Shown here in pieces: positions 17,811 through 27,130 of a stretch of 64,000 nucleotides of DNA. Position 1 is the first letter of the stretch. Each line of letters opens with the position of its first letter. A model generated the notes under the pieces. That model was not told where the DNA came from, ran no database searches, and saw only the letters and a list, made by a program, of their open reading frames with translations. This DNA is from a bacterium (GTDB lineage: Bacteria; Electryoneota; Electryoneia; Electryoneales; Electryoneaceae). Position numbers and translations under genes: made by a program. The stretch covers positions 29,326 to 93,325 of the forward strand of contig JANQEY010000074.1 of the NCBI GenBank assembly GCA_028278125.1, given 5' to 3'.

Positions 17811-19538
17811 CTATTCAGGTGCAGTCCGGTTTAAATCATCCTCGTACCATCTTTCGAGTGTAGTCATCGCTTCTTTTTCATCTACCAGTAATTTTTCCCC
17901 GTCATATCGTCTTTTCAACTCGAGTTTATTTTCAGCCAGGTTACGTTCGCTGACAACCACCTGGAATGGATACCCCAACAGGTCAGCATCTTTAAATTTG
18001 AATCCGGGACGCACATCGCGATCATCAATTACAACAGCCCATCCTTTATCACTAAACTGCTGATACCATTTTTCAGCTGTCTTGAGGACCGATTCATCCT
18101 TTGACTTTAATGGTAGGATGATTATCTCGTAAGGCGCAACAGAAACAGGCCAGACAATACCATTTTCGTCAGCACTTCCCTCAATTATAGAGGCAAGCAG
18201 CCTGCCGACCCCTATACCGTAACTTCCCATAACGATCGGGACTTCTTTACCGTTTTTATCGAGAACAGTGGCTCCCATTGCATCGCTGTACTTTGTACCC
18301 AGCTTGAAGATATGCCCCAATTCAATTGCACGTACTACCTTAAGTGCGGCACCACATTTCGGACAGGGTTCACCCTCTTTTATGGTACGGATATCAGCCC
18401 ATTCGTCAGGTTCGAATGTTTCACCAACCTGGACTCCAACCACATGATAATCGTTCTTATTTGCGCCGGTTGCACGGTTTTTTCCGCCTTTTAAACGGTT
18501 ATCTGCTATAATTCTCAGCTTTCCCTTGAGACCGACAGGTCCCAGGAATCCGATTTCCGCCCCGACCAAATCCAGAACTTCTTCAGGATGAGCCGGCCTC
18601 ATTGATGCGCCAAGCAGCGGAAGCAATTTAGCTTCGTTAACCTCCTCATCACCACGGATAAGAACCATCGCAAGACCATCATCACCCATAAACACGAGCG
18701 ATTTGATAAAACGGTCAGGTGTAAGTCCAAGGAATTCCGAAACCTCGTCAACCGTTCTCTTTTCAGGTGTATGGACTTCTTTAAACTCTTCAGTATCCTC
18801 GTCCAATATTTCTTCTTTCAAAACTGATGTCGCGACTTCAATGTTTGCGGCGTAGCCACAGTCATTGCAGACAGCACATGTATCCTCGCCCGCGTCCGAC
18901 TCGACCATAAACTCTTCAGAACCCGTACCACCCATCAATCCACTGGAAGCACCGACGACAAAAAAGTCAATGCCACACCTGCGGAATATCCTGCGGTAGG
19001 CACGGTCATGGTAGGTGTAGACCTCATCGAGATCATCATAATCAACCGTCAGGCTGTATGAATCCTTCATGAAAAACTGGCGTGTCCGGAGTTCGCCACT
19101 GCGAGGACGTGGTTCATCACGGAACTTTGTCTGGATCTGGTACCAGATCTGCGGAAGCTCTTTATAACTGCGGACTTCACCCCTTGCTATGCTGCAGATT
19201 ATTTCTTCATGGGTTGGGGCGAGAACAAGTTCACGGTCTTTCCTGTCCTTCAGGTGGAACATCTCTGGGCCGAAATCCTGTGCCCTGTTAGTCTCTTCCC
19301 ATATCTCAACCGGATTCATAATCGGCAGATGGAATTCCTGTCCGCCGATCCTGTTCATTTCATCGCGGATTATATTGATAATTTTTAACGCGGAGCGTTG
19401 CCCTATTGGCAGGTAATTATATACTCCGGCCATTAATGGACGGATTAATCCGGCACGGAGCATCAGTTTATGACTGGTGACAGTAGCGTCTGCCGGGATT
19501 TCTTTTAATGTGGGCATAAACGCCCGGGAAAGCCTCAT
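17811..19538 (-). CDS. proS: Prolyl-tRNA synthetase, bacterial type with editing domain
   Basis: The 575-residue class II synthetase charges tRNA-Pro with proline. Class II motif 1 is in the N-terminal GVYNYLPIGQRSALKI region, and motif 2 includes RDEPRPRSGELRTRQFFMKDSY. A YbaK-like editing insertion (about 235-390) separates motifs 2 and 3, and motif 3 is GSYGIGVGRLLAS. The C-terminal anticodon-binding domain is complete. Length matches the usual 565-575. The start is ATG 19538. It heads the transcript that continues into the sphingolipid module. Confidence 0.95.
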   Translation of the reverse strand: MRLSRAFMPTLKEIPADATVTSHKLMLRAGLIRPLMAGVYNYLPIGQRSALKIINIIRDEMNRIGGQEFHLPIMNPVEIWEETNRAQDFGPEMFHLKDRKDRELVLAPTHEEIICSIARGEVRSYKELPQIWYQIQTKFRDEPRPRSGELRTRQFFMKDSYSLTVDYDDLDEVYTYHDRAYRRIFRRCGIDFFVVGASSGLMGGTGSEEFMVESDAGEDTCAVCNDCGYAANIEVATSVLKEEILDEDTEEFKEVHTPEKRTVDEVSEFLGLTPDRFIKSLVFMGDDGLAMVLIRGDEEVNEAKLLPLLGASMRPAHPEEVLDLVGAEIGFLGPVGLKGKLRIIADNRLKGGKNRATGANKNDYHVVGVQVGETFEPDEWADIRTIKEGEPCPKCGAALKVVRAIELGHIFKLGTKYSDAMGATVLDKNGKEVPIVMGSYGIGVGRLLASIIEGSADENGIVWPVSVAPYEIIILPLKSKDESVLKTAEKWYQQFSDKGWAVVIDDRDVRPGFKFKDADLLGYPFQVVVSERNLAENKLELKRRYDGEKLLVDEKEAMTTLERWYEDDLNRTAPE

Positions 19539-19789
19539 AACCGTGTAACTCTCATGTAAAACCGTTAATTTGAATATTATCTACAGTTTCTAATCGTCTC
19601 CCCTTCCGGGGAATACAGTTCAGCAATCGCCAGATGAGGTGGACAATCAGGATTAAAACTATGGAGTATAACTCATTATCCCCTATTGAGCAAGGAATGA
19701 ACTATAAATGTGAATTGTTAAGATTTTATAAACTTCGGTTGAATATCAAACTGTACTTTGTGTTAATGAATATAATTCAACAACATAAA

Positions 19790-20203
19790 TCAATCTACTG
19801 AAATGATTATTTTATTGCCTTCCTTTACAAGCGTGAATGGGGTTAGCGGATCACGTGCAGCGCCGGATTTTAAATTTCCTTTATAGTCAAAAGTGGATTT
19901 TCCCAGGCTGCAGCATTGAACGGCCTGCCCGCCTGGAACAGGATCGAGACGACGACCGCCATGTGTACACTGGTTGCAGAAAGCATAGTACTCGTTGTCA
20001 TCTCCCCTGACCAACAGAACTCGTTTCGGTAGATTTTCACCCTCAAACCGGACACCGGTTCCCGGTTCCGAAAGTTCAGGTGTTTTTGCGATATCAACCG
20101 TTAACCTGCCTTCTTTAAATTTCCAGCAAGATGGATCTTTAGGCGGATTGGTGGCTGGTTTTCCGATAATTCTCTGAAAGATATTTCTTTTTAATTTTCT
20201 CAT
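19790..20203 (-). CDS. Rieske-like protein with an altered second ligand motif
   Basis: The 137-residue protein has a Rieske fold: an N-terminal strand region (GVRFEGENLPKRVLLVRGDD), the first ligand box CNQCTHGG and a second box at QCCSLGKSTFDYKG. The normal second box is C-x-x-H-G; here the His position is Gly (C-S-L-G). Therefore a standard [2Fe-2S] Rieske cluster with two His ligands cannot form in the usual way. The following GNLKSGAARDPLTPF strand is typical of Rieske ferredoxins. About 20 basic N-terminal residues precede the domain. It stands alone, upstream of a divergent surface-protein gene. It may be a degenerate Rieske, or bind a cluster with other ligands, since an extra Cys lies beside the box. 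Confidence 0.7.
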   Translation of the reverse strand: MRKLKRNIFQRIIGKPATNPPKDPSCWKFKEGRLTVDIAKTPELSEPGTGVRFEGENLPKRVLLVRGDDNEYYAFCNQCTHGGRRLDPVPGGQAVQCCSLGKSTFDYKGNLKSGAARDPLTPFTLVKEGNKIIISVD

Positions 20204-20367
20204 CTTTATTCCCAGTTGATTTTAACACTTCCAGGTTCTCAAATTGAACAACACAAAAAATAATCTCCCCGCCTCTTTGGTCTTTAAGATACACCCCGAA
20301 TAATCTTATCTTCAATTGGTATATCCTTTCATTGTTTCAAAGTTTCGAAATATCCGGGGAGAGAATC

Positions 20368-21786
20368 ATGAAAATCGGAAATGGACATTTTGCATTCGTG
20401 GTTTCAATATCAGCACTAGTTTTTCTGACTATTGCCTTTTCCCCTCAATCAGAAGTTTTTGCACAAACTTCTACTAAATCGGATGATATAAAGAAGGTGC
20501 CAATTGCCGTGACAATTTTCCCGGGATTCAGCAGTACGGGAAAATATGGTCATAAAGTTGAGCCATCCTTTGCCCTTAACCTCGTAGGGCGTTATTCACG
20601 GTTAAATGGAGCCGAGTTTGGTTATTTCGCCAACTGGGAACTTGAATATGTTGATGGTGCTCAGTTTGCCGGATTTGCAAATGTTGTGGAAGGATGGGTA
20701 GACGGTGCACAATTTGCTGGCATGGTCAACTATGCCAAGGGTGACCAAAGATGGCTGGCAATGGCAGGTTTTACAAACTATTCGGGTGGTAATACAGAGG
20801 GTGCACAACTTGCGGGACTGGTAAACTATTCAGCTATTGACCAGTCTACTTTGGCAGCCGCAGGCATGGTCAATTTTTCAGGTGGACTCAGCGAGGGCGT
20901 TCAGCTTGCAGGATTGATTAACTATGCAGCAAGGGATCAGAAATGGATTGCCTTGTCCGGGTTAGGAAATTATTCGGGTGGGAATGTTACCGGATTTACC
21001 GCTACCACCTTACTTAACTATGTTGACGGTTCTTTTAAGGGTATCCAGGCAGCATACGGATTTAATATTGTCAGGAATAACCTTGAAGGATTACAGGTAT
21101 CCGGTGTTGTAAACTACTCGGGCAAAATGGGAACGGGTATCCAGTGGGGTTCGATTAACTACGCTCACCAACTTGAAGGAATCCAGCTGAGTGTGCTGAA
21201 CATCGGTGGTTCCCTCAATGGTATCCAATGTGGAGTGGTTAATATTGCCCGGAATGTGATAGGAACCCAGATAGGCGTCGTAAACATCTGCCGAGACATC
21301 CGTGGTGCGCCAATCGGATTAGTCAGTTATGTTCACAGTAATCCGCTTCGATTTGACCTCTGGGCAAGCGAAACCGGGCAACCTCATATTGCAGTCAGGT
21401 ATGGGGCCCCAAGGGTTTATGGTCTCGCTTCAGTAGGAGCAAACTGGCTGGAAGATTCAGCTCATTATTTTTATGGTATCGGGATAGGCTACCATCACCC
21501 ATTTGTGGAACATTACCTGGAAATAGACCTTATCAGTTACTACGTTGATAATGTTGATGTCGACAACGAAGAGACTTCTATTTTAAATAAACTTCGTTGT
21601 ACCTATGGTATCCCGATTAAGGAACGTTTAGATGTATTCGCTGGATTCACATTGAACTCGTTTATTTCAGGTGTTGAAAAGCCCGGTGATTTTGCATTGT
21701 GGGCCAGTGACGAACGGTTAAACGATGAGGAAGACGTTGACGGAATATTCATTTGGCCGGGATTTATCCTCGGAGTCAGGTTTTAG
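20368..21786 (+). CDS. LA_2272-type surface repeat protein
   Basis: The start is ATG 20368, preceded by GGGGAGAG; the frame is open further upstream but without a ribosome site. A signal peptide (residues 1-30, ending VFA) leads to about twelve degenerate repeats of 18-22 residues built on G-[AV]-Q-[FL]-A-G-[LFM]-[VA]-N and G-I-Q-x-G-x-x-N. This is the pattern of LA_2272-family surface proteins and suggests a beta-solenoid or beta-barrel. The C-terminal 130 residues alternate hydrophobic and polar residues like outer-membrane strands and end in GVRF, with a terminal Phe as in many barrels. It ends 11 bases inside the convergent methyltransferase gene. The likely location is the outer membrane; the role is unknown. 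Confidence 0.8.
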   Translation: MKIGNGHFAFVVSISALVFLTIAFSPQSEVFAQTSTKSDDIKKVPIAVTIFPGFSSTGKYGHKVEPSFALNLVGRYSRLNGAEFGYFANWELEYVDGAQFAGFANVVEGWVDGAQFAGMVNYAKGDQRWLAMAGFTNYSGGNTEGAQLAGLVNYSAIDQSTLAAAGMVNFSGGLSEGVQLAGLINYAARDQKWIALSGLGNYSGGNVTGFTATTLLNYVDGSFKGIQAAYGFNIVRNNLEGLQVSGVVNYSGKMGTGIQWGSINYAHQLEGIQLSVLNIGGSLNGIQCGVVNIARNVIGTQIGVVNICRDIRGAPIGLVSYVHSNPLRFDLWASETGQPHIAVRYGAPRVYGLASVGANWLEDSAHYFYGIGIGYHHPFVEHYLEIDLISYYVDNVDVDNEETSILNKLRCTYGIPIKERLDVFAGFTLNSFISGVEKPGDFALWASDERLNDEEDVDGIFIWPGFILGVRF

Positions 21787-22723
21787 TAATTCTTTCAGCA
21801 ATAGCATGTATATGTTTCTCGGTGGTGCCGCAGCAACCACCGAGTATTTTTAAACCAAGCTCTCCTGATGCTTCCAGCATAGCACCAGCAAACAATCCGG
21901 GATCCTCGGTATAAAATTCAGTTGATCCATCCAATTCCGCGGGATCCAGGCGTGAAGCATTTGCCTGGAGGCCTACTATTCTCTCAATAAAATCATCACC
22001 CAAGCTGGAAATATTCCTTATTCCTTCCATCAGATTGGTCGGATGGATGCAGTTAAACATATACCTGGTTGGATTCGGATTTATAACAGAATCAATATAT
22101 TCGATCGCTTTATTAATTGGGGTTCTATCAAGTAATTTACCTGTTTTCCGGGCTACAAAACTGATCATGTATGGCAGATGTGCAGTTGAAATCGCTTTTG
22201 CTATTCCAGTTGCTTCAGATAAGGACGGCATAGTTGAGGCCACGACAAAATCAACTCCTGAGGCTGCCAGCCATTCAGCCTGGGATTTATGGAAGAATTC
22301 AGCATCCTTTTCCGACAACGCTTCAACGGGATTGTATGCGTCACCTTTTGGTCCCATCAATCCACCAACAAGAATCTTTTCTGAGTAAGCACCATAGCTG
22401 GAGCAGATATTCTGCAGGAATGAATAGTTATCCTGAATTAGCTTTTTACCATCCCCAACACCTGCTTTAGCCAGGGCGTCAGGATTTGCTTTCCAGGTGG
22501 GTAGCAATACTATAATCGGCAGGTCAAACTCATGACCAATATCAAGATACTCTCGGTAGATTTTTTCGAGAATTATACGAGTGTTCTTGTCCTCATACAT
22601 CCTCGCGTTATATAAATAAGGATCGAACTCAACGTCAAATTCACGGCTCAGTCTTTCAATAATCGATCCCTCAGCAAGGATGTATTTCTCTTTCGCCAGT
22701 ATCCGCTCTAATTTATTATTCAT
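21776..22723 (-). CDS. Homocysteine S-methyltransferase family protein
   Basis: The 315-residue protein is a zinc-dependent homocysteine methyltransferase-fold enzyme that transfers a methyl group to a thiol. The zinc ligands are visible as Cys in FNCIHP and the paired Cys in GGCCGTTEKHI near the C terminus. The N-terminal glycine motif of the family is replaced by EGSIIERL, so the substrate may differ from the classical BHMT/MmuM type. Its stop lies within the convergent surface-protein gene, and its ATG (22723) overlaps the end of the transglutaminase gene by 8 bases, indicating translational coupling with the upstream gene. Confidence 0.8.
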   Translation of the reverse strand: MNNKLERILAKEKYILAEGSIIERLSREFDVEFDPYLYNARMYEDKNTRIILEKIYREYLDIGHEFDLPIIVLLPTWKANPDALAKAGVGDGKKLIQDNYSFLQNICSSYGAYSEKILVGGLMGPKGDAYNPVEALSEKDAEFFHKSQAEWLAASGVDFVVASTMPSLSEATGIAKAISTAHLPYMISFVARKTGKLLDRTPINKAIEYIDSVINPNPTRYMFNCIHPTNLMEGIRNISSLGDDFIERIVGLQANASRLDPAELDGSTEFYTEDPGLFAGAMLEASGELGLKILGGCCGTTEKHIHAIAERITKT

Positions 22724-24332
22724 CTTCTACGTCGGCAGGGCTCCATTCCCCGGTCGCTTCGGTGAAAATCTTCACTGGCCCTTTGCTGATCCAGTGCTGG
22801 TCGTAATTATATCCCCAACCCAGGTATTCGGACGCTCCACCTCCGGTGGTTGTGATCAGGAAACGGTTATCCACGACACCTATGGATTCCGCAACATCAG
22901 CCGGTTTTTCCTTGTCACCACCCTGCGGATCAACATGAATCCATCCATAGCCGGGCAGATAAACCTGGCTCCAGCGATGGAAATACTGGTCTGTTGAAGC
23001 ATCATCCCCTCGTACCACTACAGCACCAACATACCGTGCCGGGATTCCAGCAGATCGGCACATCGAAATAAAGACAAAAGTATACTCACTGCACGATCCG
23101 TTTCCCCTTTCAAGTACCTTCGGCGCAACATTCCAGCCGCCTGCAAGTTCGTAGTGGAGTCGTTCACGGATGTATTTATGAATTTTTCTCATCTTCCAGT
23201 ACAGGTTATTCTCATCACCAACCGCTTCTTTTACAGCACGCTTGATTATCGGATCGTTGATCATGTATTTGTCTTCATCGACCAGGTAAAGCTTTTGGAT
23301 ATCTTTGGGAATTTCATTTTCTGAGCGAACCTTGTGTGGATAGATATAATGATGAGCATCGGATAATTCAGCTGTTACCTCCATTGTCACCATGTTACGT
23401 TCAGATATGCCCAGGTCCTCAAGTTTAAAATACGCTATTCTCTGATTCCACCTGTCCTCGATGAACGCCATCGGTGCCGGATCAAACAAAACATCACTCT
23501 TTAGAACCTGGTTTGGCAGGTCAGATGGAAACGCGATATAGATATTCAGTTCAGGTACTTCACCCGGTCCATAATTCCTGAACTCATAGTTCAAGGTCAT
23601 GTTTAACGTTGTGCTGTTGCTGGTTTTAATAGGATTGTCGTCATCGATGACAAGTTTGTAAATTTTATCATCCTGGTAGTCAACATTCCAGAGGACTTTT
23701 CCATCAGTAGCCAGGCCACGCGGGTATTTTCCAGGAGAATCGAATCCGAAAACCACTTCTCCATGTTCGGAATCAACAAGGTAAATCTTATCATCCCTGC
23801 GATCTGAGCACCAGATATACCCGTTCCACCATGTGAGTCCATCAGTATTTCTTGAGGGTGCCTGGTGGCTTACAATTGTTGTGCCATCATCGGTTGAGAT
23901 GCGGCTTATTTTCCTGCTACCGGCATCTCCCAGCCAGAGATATTTTCCATCCCAGGTGAGGCCATGAGGATTTGATGTCGGCGATTCAATTGAGTTAATC
24001 GCCATCCCGGTTTTGATATCCAGCTGGATAATCCGGTTTTCTTCACCATCCACACACCAGAGATATTTTCCGTCCCATGCCAGTCCACGGGGTATGAAAC
24101 CCGGTGCCGATATTGTTTTTTCTACTGAACCGTCACCTGGATTAACCGCATAGAGAGAATCGGAAAAACGATCCGCCATCCAGATATTTTTCCCATCAAA
24201 TGTCAACCCTGTAGGGTGAGATGAAGGGATTCCGTTTGAACTAATTATATCACCGGGAGAAGCGATTAACGGATTTGTTGTTATAAGGAAAATTACTGCA
24301 ATTAAAACTGCGACGGATAATTTCTTAAACAT
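22716..24332 (-). CDS. Secreted beta-propeller and transglutaminase-like protein
   Basis: The start ATG 24332 is chosen for its GGAG eight bases upstream. Residues 1-25 are a signal peptide. Residues about 30-245 contain five to six NHL/Vgb-like repeats with the recurrent motif GLTWDGKYLW or GLAWDGKYLW, which form a beta-propeller. An Ig-like linker (about 250-345) follows, then a transglutaminase-like core (about 370-500) with the catalytic Cys in GNGSCSEYTF, His in FHRWSQVYLP and Asp in WIHVDPQGGD. The full triad is present, so a periplasmic or surface peptidase or cross-linking activity is plausible. The propeller probably binds a protein or glycan partner. It overlaps the methyltransferase gene by 8 bases. 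Confidence 0.85.
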   Translation of the reverse strand: MFKKLSVAVLIAVIFLITTNPLIASPGDIISSNGIPSSHPTGLTFDGKNIWMADRFSDSLYAVNPGDGSVEKTISAPGFIPRGLAWDGKYLWCVDGEENRIIQLDIKTGMAINSIESPTSNPHGLTWDGKYLWLGDAGSRKISRISTDDGTTIVSHQAPSRNTDGLTWWNGYIWCSDRRDDKIYLVDSEHGEVVFGFDSPGKYPRGLATDGKVLWNVDYQDDKIYKLVIDDDNPIKTSNSTTLNMTLNYEFRNYGPGEVPELNIYIAFPSDLPNQVLKSDVLFDPAPMAFIEDRWNQRIAYFKLEDLGISERNMVTMEVTAELSDAHHYIYPHKVRSENEIPKDIQKLYLVDEDKYMINDPIIKRAVKEAVGDENNLYWKMRKIHKYIRERLHYELAGGWNVAPKVLERGNGSCSEYTFVFISMCRSAGIPARYVGAVVVRGDDASTDQYFHRWSQVYLPGYGWIHVDPQGGDKEKPADVAESIGVVDNRFLITTTGGGASEYLGWGYNYDQHWISKGPVKIFTEATGEWSPADVEDE

Positions 24333-24365
24333 ATTCGACTCCAATACACCTTCAATTTCTCTGGA

Positions 24366-25454
24366 TTATGTCATGGCTTTTACCCTGCGGATTCGTTCCT
24401 GCAGGGGAGGATGAGTACTCATCAGGGCTCCGGATTTAGCGCCGAATTTCCGGAGAGGATTAACTATGAACAGGTGTTGTGTCGCACGGTTCGCGGAAGG
24501 CAGGGGTATCTCCTCAACATGATTATCAAGTTTTTCGAGGGCATTGGCCAGTGCTACCGGATTACGTGTCAGCTCTACCGCCGTCGCGTCCGCCAGGTAT
24601 TCGCGAGTTCTCGATATCGCCATCTGTAGCAACTTTGCAAAAACCGGGGCAAGGATAGCCAGCAGGATAGCGATAATGATCAGGTAAGATCCGCTACTAC
24701 CACTACCGGTTCGCCTGCTTCTCCCTCCCCACCACCAGCTTCTCCGCATGGCGTCAGCCAGCAAGACAATCGCACCAACCATTGCTGCCACCAGCATAGC
24801 GTAACGGATATCAAAATTCCGTACATGTCCCATCTCATGAGCGACAACAGCCTGCAATTCTTCGCGATTCAGTTTTTTGATTAAACCACGTGTTACTGCG
24901 ACAGATGCGTGCGCTGGGCTTCTTCCGGTAGCGAATGCATTTAATGCCTTGGTTTCTATCACATAAACCTTGGGCATCGGCATACCTGACGCGATACTCA
25001 TCTCTTCAACAACATTTATCAGGATAAAATCACGGACTTTGTCAGCAGGACGGGCTTTACTGACCCCCAGGATCATTTTATCGCCAGCGAACCATGAAAC
25101 CAGCATATAGATTACAGCGATTCCTACACCTGCAATAATCCCATAGAGGCTGTACCCGCCGAACCATTCACCGGCAGACCACCCCATAGCTACAATCAAT
25201 AATGGAAAGAAAAACATGAGGGTGAGTGTCCGTCCGCGATTTGCCGAGATTTCACTGGCAAAGTCACGTTTTTCCAGGGATATATCACCTGGTTTGGCCA
25301 GTTCAGCGCCACCTGAATCCGAGGTGAACGCAGCCACCCCCGGATTGGATGCACCAACCTCGCCTGCTGCACTTTCGAAGACATCCCCACAAAGTTTACA
25401 CATCGGGATTTCGTCGGGATTCTGATCATAACCGCATTTGGGACAGGTTTTCAT
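24366..25454 (-). CDS. htpX: M48-family (HtpX-like) membrane metalloprotease with N-terminal zinc ribbon
   Basis: The ATG at 25454 starts a protein whose first 30 residues form a zinc ribbon (CPKC and CKLC). Two membrane helices follow (about 75-120), then the zinc protease motif HEMGH with the downstream Glu in TREYLADATAVEL, and two more helices between them (about 210-265). HtpX-type proteases degrade misfolded inner-membrane proteins. The added zinc ribbon is not part of the basic family. It lies 12 bases after the LemA gene, a pairing seen in many bacteria. Length (363) is above the usual 280-300 because of the ribbon and linker. Confidence 0.9.
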   Translation of the reverse strand: MKTCPKCGYDQNPDEIPMCKLCGDVFESAAGEVGASNPGVAAFTSDSGGAELAKPGDISLEKRDFASEISANRGRTLTLMFFFPLLIVAMGWSAGEWFGGYSLYGIIAGVGIAVIYMLVSWFAGDKMILGVSKARPADKVRDFILINVVEEMSIASGMPMPKVYVIETKALNAFATGRSPAHASVAVTRGLIKKLNREELQAVVAHEMGHVRNFDIRYAMLVAAMVGAIVLLADAMRRSWWWGGRSRRTGSGSSGSYLIIIAILLAILAPVFAKLLQMAISRTREYLADATAVELTRNPVALANALEKLDNHVEEIPLPSANRATQHLFIVNPLRKFGAKSGALMSTHPPLQERIRRVKAMT

Positions 25455-25466
25455 GGTCAATAAGAA

Positions 25467-26021
25467 CTAGCGCAGGTCAACTTTTACATTTTCCTTTTCG
25501 GACGCTGCAACTTCAAAATAATCTTCCTTGCCGAATCCGAACATCACAGCCACCATGTTTGACGGGAAAATTTCGATCTTGTTGTTCATCCTCATGGCGG
25601 AATCGTTGTAGTATTGACGGGCGAAAGCGATCTTGTTTTCCGTGGAAGTCAGTTCTTCCTGGAGCTGGGTGACATTCTGGTTGGCTTTCAGGTCAGGATA
25701 ATTTTCAACCAATGCGAAAAGGCTTTTCAGAGCTCCCGTAAGGAGATTTTCAGCTTCAGAAGTTGCGTTAACGCCCTCCGCAGCCATTGCCATATTCCTT
25801 GCCTGGATTACCTTCTCGAGTGTTTCCTGCTCGTATTCCATGTAATCCTTAACGACCTCCACCAGGTTAGGGATAAGGTCATGGCGACGTTTTAACTGGA
25901 CGTCTATCTGCGCCCACGCGTTTTTTACCTGGTTACGGGTTTTCACTAGCGTGTTGTACAACCCGATAATCCAGGCAATTATCACCACCAGGACAACTAA
26001 CATAAATATGGTAAACGCCAT
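25467..26021 (-). CDS. lemA: LemA family protein
   Basis: The 184-residue protein has an N-terminal signal-anchor helix (residues 3-22), then a helical-bundle domain with the LemA signature (NTLVKTRNQVKNAWAQIDV, RRHDLIPNLVEVVKDY). It ends with the YNDSAMRMNNKIEIFPSN stretch. LemA proteins are thought to face the periplasm. It starts at ATG 26021 and is followed immediately by the HtpX-like gene, so the two form a two-gene operon. Confidence 0.95.
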   Translation of the reverse strand: MAFTIFMLVVLVVIIAWIIGLYNTLVKTRNQVKNAWAQIDVQLKRRHDLIPNLVEVVKDYMEYEQETLEKVIQARNMAMAAEGVNATSEAENLLTGALKSLFALVENYPDLKANQNVTQLQEELTSTENKIAFARQYYNDSAMRMNNKIEIFPSNMVAVMFGFGKEDYFEVAASEKENVKVDLR

Positions 26022-26180
26022 CAGTTACCTCCTGATTTGTTTACGTTCTGTTTATTGAATCAAATTGTACGGTTTACAGTTGTTAGTGGCAAGTAAAGGG
26101 GCTCGGTGTGGGAAGAATATTGCTAGATGATCACTGATGGTTCACCAATAAAAGGATATCCGTGATTTAATACTTTAGGT

Positions 26181-26222
26181 GTAATCCCAGATTTATGCGC
26201 CGTGGCGTACTTTCCTGTCCGC
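26181..26222 (+). repeat. Dispersed repeat C (ATTTATGCGCCG), diverged copy
   Basis: Shares AATCCCAGATTTATGCGCCG and the GTAC that follows with copies at 27057, 53417 and 53590; the right half has diverged. Confidence 0.7.
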
Positions 26223-26260
26223 CAAATCCTTGGCGACGGCGGAACCTGGGATCTAGTGAT

Positions 26261-26287
26261 GTAGCTCGGACCGCCCTCGGTCCGGGA
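26261..26287 (+). repeat. GTAGC-family palindrome (family B)
   Basis: GTAGCTC leads into a hairpin of CGGACCG with CGGTCCG around a short CCCT loop. Confidence 0.75.
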
Positions 26288-26310
26288 ACAAGCATGATAA
26301 AAACCATGAC

Positions 26311-26336
26311 ACCCGACAATAATGTCGGGCCACCCA
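26311..26336 (-). repeat. GGTGGCC palindrome (family A)
   Basis: Stem CCCGACA/TGTCGGG with loop ATAA; the GGGTGGCC flank lies on the minus strand. Confidence 0.8.
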
Positions 26337-26397
26337 TCCGGCTGATATTTGATAGGACATCAGTGCGAGGAAACGAAGTGACGAACCAGAACGCAGT

Positions 26398-26426
26398 GTA
26401 GCTCAGTGGGTGTAGTTTCCCACCAA
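26398..26426 (+). repeat. GTAGC-family palindrome (family B)
   Basis: GTAGCTCA is followed by GTGGG and CCCAC around TGTAGTTT, a short imperfect stem. Confidence 0.55.
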
Positions 26427-26458
26427 CAAAGCAATCTAAACGTTTTCTCGAATAGGAT

Positions 26459-26487
26459 TGAGATTGCTTCGCTACGCTCGCAATGAC
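26459..26487 (+). repeat. Dispersed repeat D (GAGATTGCTTCG...CGCAATGAC)
   Basis: Shortened copy of a repeat also at 49609, 53546 and, inverted, 55542. Confidence 0.75.
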
Positions 26488-26490
26488 GGC

Positions 26491-26522
26491 GGGTGGCCCT
26501 GTTGGCTTTGACAACAGGGTTT
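26491..26522 (+). repeat. GGTGGCC palindrome (family A)
   Basis: Stem CCCTGTTG/CAACAGGG with loop GCTTTGA, followed by TTT. Confidence 0.85.
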
Positions 26523-26621
26523 ATTATTATTTCCTTGTGAAGACTTTGCATAGTTCTTTGATTTCGATTAGTGTATATTTACAGCCAGGTTATACTATCT
26601 CAAATCCTGCGGACAATAGAC

Positions 26622-26984
26622 ATGCTGGCTTATATTCATACTCTTCTTATCTGCCTTGTCCCTTCAATCTTTCTCTCTTATGTCCTCACCTATCGCAGAT
26701 TACGGAAGAATTATCCACCGGATACAGGTCCTTACGGTCTCTATTACAGGTATTGTTCAAAAAGCGCAGCGATGATAACCTACCGTCATATTGCCGCGGG
26801 ATTGTTAATAGGTGGGATTTCGGCATTGGTGATTATCGGTCTTCAAGTTTTCACTGATTTTGACCTGTTTACTGGTAACCTGGGAATGCTGTTAGTGTTT
26901 TCGATAATGTATTACCTCGCCTGGTTATACAGCTTCGCCAGCGGTCGTTTTAATCCGAAGAAGTATCGGGATATTTATAACTGA
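26622..26984 (+). CDS. Small membrane protein, unknown function
   Basis: A 120-residue frame from ATG 26622 encodes about three membrane helices (about 1-23, 60-80 and 90-115), with a Tyr- and Arg-rich cytoplasmic loop between the first two (YRRLRKNYPP, YRYCSKSA). A longer frame from GTG 26571 is possible. No strong ribosome site is present for either start. The hydrophobic pattern and base use look coding, but no family is recognised. It lies alone between two repeat-rich gaps. Confidence 0.5.
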   Translation: MLAYIHTLLICLVPSIFLSYVLTYRRLRKNYPPDTGPYGLYYRYCSKSAAMITYRHIAAGLLIGGISALVIIGLQVFTDFDLFTGNLGMLLVFSIMYYLAWLYSFASGRFNPKKYRDIYN

Positions 26985-27056
26985 AAAAGAGCCAACAATT
27001 TCAAACTTCATTTATAAGAAATCCTGCTTGCCAGTCAAGCCGGGCTATCAAAATGT

Positions 27057-27103
27057 TGTCATCCCGGATTTATGCGCCGAGGTGTACTTGATCCGGGATC
27101 CAG
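27057..27103 (+). repeat. Dispersed repeat C (ATTTATGCGCCG)
   Basis: GTCATCCCGGATTTATGCGC and the GAGGTGTAC that follows are shared nearly identically with 53417 and 53590. Confidence 0.85.
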
Positions 27104-27130
27104 TGTCTTTTTGTTAATTGATAAGTTACT

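Larger units (their letters stand above)
26022..26621. other. Repeat-filled gap
   Basis: No gene is supported. The apparent reading frames are translations of dispersed repeats: one copy of the GCGCCG repeat (26181), two GTAGC elements (26261, 26398), two GGTGGCC palindromes (26311, 26491) and one TCGCAATGAC repeat (26459). Confidence 0.75.

Noticed and set aside
26167..26551. Reading frames on the minus strand with motifs such as CERSEAIS and VIASVAKQSQ
   Set aside because: These are translations of the dispersed TCGCAATGAC repeat and neighbouring palindromes, a well-known source of false genes.
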